Assembly (NCBI GenBank): GCA_947313825.1
Contig: CAMZNJ010000002.1
Span: 1-46,216, forward strand
Source of the DNA: an uncultured Deferribacteraceae bacterium
Lineage (GTDB): Bacteria; Chrysiogenota; Deferribacteres; CAMZNJ01
Direction of reading: 5' to 3'
DNA: 46,216 nt
Position numbers and translations under genes: made by a program. This document shows positions 43,301 to 46,216 of the stretch, piece after piece. The notes under the pieces were generated by a model. That model saw nothing but the letters and a program-made list of their open reading frames with translations. It searched no databases and had not been told where the DNA came from. How positions within the stretch are numbered: the stretch's first letter is position 1; each line of letters opens with the position of its first letter.

Positions 43301-43493
43301 ATGGGTAATACTTTCAGAATACTGAGTATTGATGGTGGAGGGATTCGAGGGGTATACCCCGCTCATATTCTTCGCTGTATTGAGGAACGCCTTCAGATAA
43401 ACCTGTTCGAAAAGGCGTATGGGTATATATGGGAACACTATTAAAGATCTGGGGAATGATGATGCATATGTTGCCCCAATAAATTTGAAGTAA
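43301..43493 (+). pseudogene. Patatin-like phospholipase, N-terminal remnant (CapV-like)
   Basis: The ATG at 43301, with AAGGGG upstream, opens a 47-codon frame reading [20 protein letters not shown] and then [13 protein letters not shown]. This is the start of a patatin-like phospholipase with the DGGGxRG oxyanion motif. The GxSxG nucleophile motif that should follow within about 30 residues is absent. The frame stops at 43444; a +1 shift would continue for 16 codons (KDLGNDDAYVAPINLK) to a stop at 43493, so an internal deletion plus a frameshift is likely. Patatin proteins of this kind act as membrane-degrading effectors in CBASS defence or as stand-alone lipases. It ends 27 bases before the ATPase gene. 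Too short to work. Confidence 0.7.
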
Positions 43494-43519
43494 TTGTCAT
43501 TTAAAAGGAGACTGGGCAA

Positions 43520-46096
43520 ATGGTTTCATCTACAACAGAGTGGTTAACTCAAAGACCAAAGTGGTTGCAAGTCGCCGCCAAGCACCTGCTTGAATCCGGA
43601 GATCTGAATGATGCCACTATTTTAGAACTGTCATTGCTGTGTCGGCAGGAAGCCAATGATGAGTTTCCTGATATCGATTGCAGCATCCCAGCCGGGGTTT
43701 TGGATACGCATGATTCTGAAGAAATACGTTTACGCTCCATCAGTGAAGTTGCTGGGGTAAACAAGCTGGCTCCTCGGACGCCACTCTATTTTGGCGAGAG
43801 CAATATGGCTGTTGTCTACGGTCTTAATGGCTCCGGCAAATCCGGCTATGTCAGGCTTTTGAAACATGTTTGTGGATCCCGTGATAGTGTCCGTGGTCAA
43901 CTGCATAAAAATGTATTTTCTACAGAAGAAATAGCTCAGAAAGCGAAAGTCTCCTTTCTCAAGAACAGTACTCCGACGGAATATGAATGGGCAGGCGGCT
44001 CGGAAGTGTGCGACGACCTTTATTCCGTTGATATTTTTGATACTTCATTTGGCCGGGTCTTTATGGGGAGCGAAGACGAGGTCAGATACGAACCTCCGGT
44101 CTTGTCCTTTTTCAGTAGATTGATCGATGTTTGCGAGAGAGTTGCTGGAAAGCTTGATGCCAAAATCGGGACACTAAAATCAAAAATGCCGAGCATATCA
44201 AGTGCTCTCCGTGGCTCCACTGGAGCTGCTTGGGTTGAAAAACTCAGCTACAAAACAACGACTGAAGACGTTGAATCCAATTGCTCTTTCTCGCCGGAAA
44301 ATGAAACAGAACTACAGGATCTTCAGAAAAGAATTTTTGAAACATCTCCCGCTGACAAAGCCAAACAACTCAGGACTAAAAAAAGTCATGCTGATGCCCT
44401 TATTAGTGATGCCCAGACTTGCCTTAATCAACTGTCTGATGAGAATTGCAAAAGAATCATCGTTGCCAAAAAGAAATCCATTTTGAAAAAATCGGCCGCC
44501 GATGCAGCGGCAAAGGATGTGTTCAACGGTGTAAAGCTCGAAGGCGTTGGATCTGATGTCTGGAAAGAACTATGGAGTGCTGCACGAAAATATTCTGAAG
44601 AAGTGGCATATATCGGACAGGAGTTTCCCCATGTTCAGGATGACTCTGTCTGTGTACTGTGTCATCAGCCTTTATCTGAAGAAGCCAAGCAACGGTTTAC
44701 CACTTTTGAATCGTATATAAAAGGAGAAACACAAAAACAGGCTACAGACGCAGCCAGAGATGCAAAGAAAGCAATTGATGCTTTGCCGGATATTCCTAGT
44801 GCCGAGGCTCTGAAAACAAAAATTGACGCTGCTGGTATTGAGAATCAGGAAATTATCAAGGCGCTGAATGATACCTTCACTACTCTTCAAGATAGAAAAG
44901 CAAAAGTATCGTTACTTGATTCAGAAGATGCCTTGGGCGTCGCCAACCAATCCCCTCAATGGATTGAGGAGGTTCGCAAGATTTCACAAGACTATGAGGA
45001 CAGTGCCAAGAAATATGAAGAAGATGCAGAAAATGATAATCGAGTTGAGTTACAGGGCAAATTAAAGAACCTTCAGGCAAAGAAGTGGCTCGCTGAACAG
45101 AAAGTAACAATTCAGGAAGAGGTTAATCGCCTGCAGGCTCTCGATCGACTTCAGGAAGCCAAAAAGAAAACCAGCTCCAAAGCACTATCCAGGAAAAAGG
45201 GAGAGTTGGCAGAGGCTCTTATCACAGATGCTTTTGTTCAACGCTTTAACCATGAGCTCAAAGCCTTAGGGGCATCTCAGCTGAAGGTTAAACTCATAAA
45301 GTCCAAGGTTTCTAAAGGCAAAGTCCTTCATACCCTTCAGTTGGATGGAGCCAACCACAGTCTCAATGAAGTCCTAAGCGAAGGAGAGAACCGTATCATA
45401 TCGATTGCGGCATTTCTTGCTGATGCCACAGGAAGGACTTATCCGGCTCCATTTGTGTTTGATGATCCGATTTCATCCCTTGATCAAAATTACGAAGAGG
45501 CAGTTGTTCGACGTCTCTGTTCTATCGCCTCCAAGAGACAAGTCATCATATTCACTCATCGACTCCCACTTTTGGTGATGGTTCAGGACTATGCCAAAAA
45601 GGAGAACATAACGCCTGAAGTAGTATATATCCGAGAAGAATCATGGGGAACTGGTGAACCGGGAGATATTCCACTCCAAGTTAAAAAGCCCATAAAAGCA
45701 CTCAATACGTTAACCAATGATAAGCTTCCAAAAGCAAGGAAACTACTTAATGAAAGTGGCGTTGATGCTTATGAAACAGAAGCGAAGTCTCTCTGTAGTG
45801 AATTCAGGATTCTTCTTGAGCGAATGGTGGAACTCGAACTCTTGTCGGGTGTTGTCCAGCGGTACCGACGGGCAATAAATACGAAGGGGAAAATTGAAAA
45901 CCTACCCAAAATCTCTGAAGCGGACTGCAAATACTTTGACGATTTGATGACAAAGTATTCGAGATATGAGCACCCCCAGCCACCTGAAGCACCAGTTCAA
46001 CTTCCGAAGCCAGATGAGCTTGAAACAGACTTTAACGATTTAAAAAAATGGCAGGCGGAATTTAAAAAGAGGTTGTTGATGCCAGCTCTGAAGTAG
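43520..46096 (+). CDS. ABC/SMC-like AAA_13-type ATPase with CxxC hook (PrrC/RloC-like)
   Basis: A large 858-residue ATPase with a split ABC/Rad50-like head. Walker A is GLNGSGKS (101-108), the signature is LSEGE (619-623), Walker B is [11 protein letters not shown] (645-655) and the switch His is His680 in IFTHRLP. Between head halves lie long charged helices with CVLC (378-381), a zinc-hook-like turn as in Rad50 and RloC. The last 170 residues are helical with conserved-looking [11 protein letters not shown] and YSRYEHPQ. PrrC and RloC carry a HEPN-type anticodon nuclease at this place; whether one exists here is unproven. GGAG lies upstream of the ATG. Base use is unlike the left 42 kb and no repeats occur. 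Flanked by broken defence genes, so a phage-defence role is inferred. Confidence 0.8.
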   Translation: MVSSTTEWLTQRPKWLQVAAKHLLESGDLNDATILELSLLCRQEANDEFPDIDCSIPAGVLDTHDSEEIRLRSISEVAGVNKLAPRTPLYFGESNMAVVYGLNGSGKSGYVRLLKHVCGSRDSVRGQLHKNVFSTEEIAQKAKVSFLKNSTPTEYEWAGGSEVCDDLYSVDIFDTSFGRVFMGSEDEVRYEPPVLSFFSRLIDVCERVAGKLDAKIGTLKSKMPSISSALRGSTGAAWVEKLSYKTTTEDVESNCSFSPENETELQDLQKRIFETSPADKAKQLRTKKSHADALISDAQTCLNQLSDENCKRIIVAKKKSILKKSAADAAAKDVFNGVKLEGVGSDVWKELWSAARKYSEEVAYIGQEFPHVQDDSVCVLCHQPLSEEAKQRFTTFESYIKGETQKQATDAARDAKKAIDALPDIPSAEALKTKIDAAGIENQEIIKALNDTFTTLQDRKAKVSLLDSEDALGVANQSPQWIEEVRKISQDYEDSAKKYEEDAENDNRVELQGKLKNLQAKKWLAEQKVTIQEEVNRLQALDRLQEAKKKTSSKALSRKKGELAEALITDAFVQRFNHELKALGASQLKVKLIKSKVSKGKVLHTLQLDGANHSLNEVLSEGENRIISIAAFLADATGRTYPAPFVFDDPISSLDQNYEEAVVRRLCSIASKRQVIIFTHRLPLLVMVQDYAKKENITPEVVYIREESWGTGEPGDIPLQVKKPIKALNTLTNDKLPKARKLLNESGVDAYETEAKSLCSEFRILLERMVELELLSGVVQRYRRAINTKGKIENLPKISEADCKYFDDLMTKYSRYEHPQPPEAPVQLPKPDELETDFNDLKKWQAEFKKRLLMPALK

Positions 46097-46216
46097 TCGT
46101 CTATGCAAAGCTCCCCAAAGGTTTTTTCATCCCCACTCCTGTCGGTAACTATAACCCCGACTGGGCTATCTCATTCAAAGAAGGTGCTGTTAGGCACGTT
46201 TATTTCGTGGCAGAAA
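46066..46216 (+). pseudogene. Type III restriction enzyme Res subunit, C-terminal fragment (runs off window)
   Basis: An open frame with no start codon begins after a stop at 46063-46065 and overlaps the end of the ATPase gene. It reads [17 protein letters not shown], then [11 protein letters not shown] and VRHVYFVAE up to the edge. This is the typical endonuclease end of type III Res proteins, where NPDWA and VAE(TK) form the PD-ExK nuclease core. The helicase domains that should precede it (about 700 residues) are absent, so this is a 5'-truncated remnant. The ATPase gene appears to have replaced or been inserted into a type III restriction locus. The right part is outside the window. Confidence 0.75.

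Noticed and set aside
43202-43519. 105-codon minus-strand frame upstream of the ATPase
   Set aside because: It lies antisense to the patatin remnant, whose plus-strand reading has a clear family motif and ribosome site.

Overview
The window comes from a Gram-negative, flagellated bacterium of moderate GC. Lipobox lipoproteins, a predicted outer-membrane barrel, a sigma54-type promoter in front of hook genes and a pheA-like/aroA/cmk/ispH/rpsA/sppA gene order point to the Deferribacterota / Chrysiogenota / Desulfobacterota grade. This placement rests on gene content and order only; no closer assignment is supportable from the sequence alone.

Layout, left to right. 1-2.6 kb: cdaA (c-di-AMP synthase) and glmM. 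2.7-10.2 kb, minus strand: hook genes fliK, flgD and flgE behind a sigma54-type promoter; all three are much longer than their textbook versions. 10.5-15.9 kb: an envelope cluster with a putative outer-membrane protein, a lipoprotein, a TsaC-like enzyme and a GHL10 glycoside hydrolase. 16.1-18.3 kb: sulfide:quinone oxidoreductase and a SodC-family protein that has lost copper ligands. 18.3-24.7 kb: a structured leader or ncRNA, a DEAD-box helicase, a ZIP metal transporter (minus), dnaJ, a lipoprotein and a TPR membrane protein. 24.8-26.2 kb, minus strand: a DsbA-like CxxS protein and an unknown anchored protein. 26.7 kb: tRNA-Asn. 27.0-34.3 kb: degenerate pheA-like gene, aroA, cmk, ispH, rpsA and sppA. 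34.5-37.4 kb: comM and radC. 37.6-41.9 kb: an IclR regulator, groES-groEL and a DUF4236-TPR protein. 42.1-46.2 kb: a flavodoxin/ferredoxin protein, then a defence-island scar in which a 5' patatin fragment and a 3' type III restriction (res) fragment flank an intact 858-residue ABC-type ATPase with a CxxC hook.

Two themes stand out. First, low-complexity tandem repeats are everywhere. Between genes they form minisatellites (7, 9, 15, 19, about 26 and about 29 bp units). Inside conserved genes they appear as in-frame insertions: fliK TQAQ, aroA HSA, comM GN, radC PSPS, tsaC GGA and the DEAD-box tail. The last 3 kb lacks them and has different base use, which fits acquired DNA. Second, several family members keep the fold signatures but lose catalytic residues: the SodC-like protein, the PheA-like protein and the DsbA-like protein.

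The best candidate for something undescribed is the AAA/zinc-hook protein at the right edge. The repeat-expanded housekeeping genes, the copperless SodC and the triplicated FlgD cap come next.
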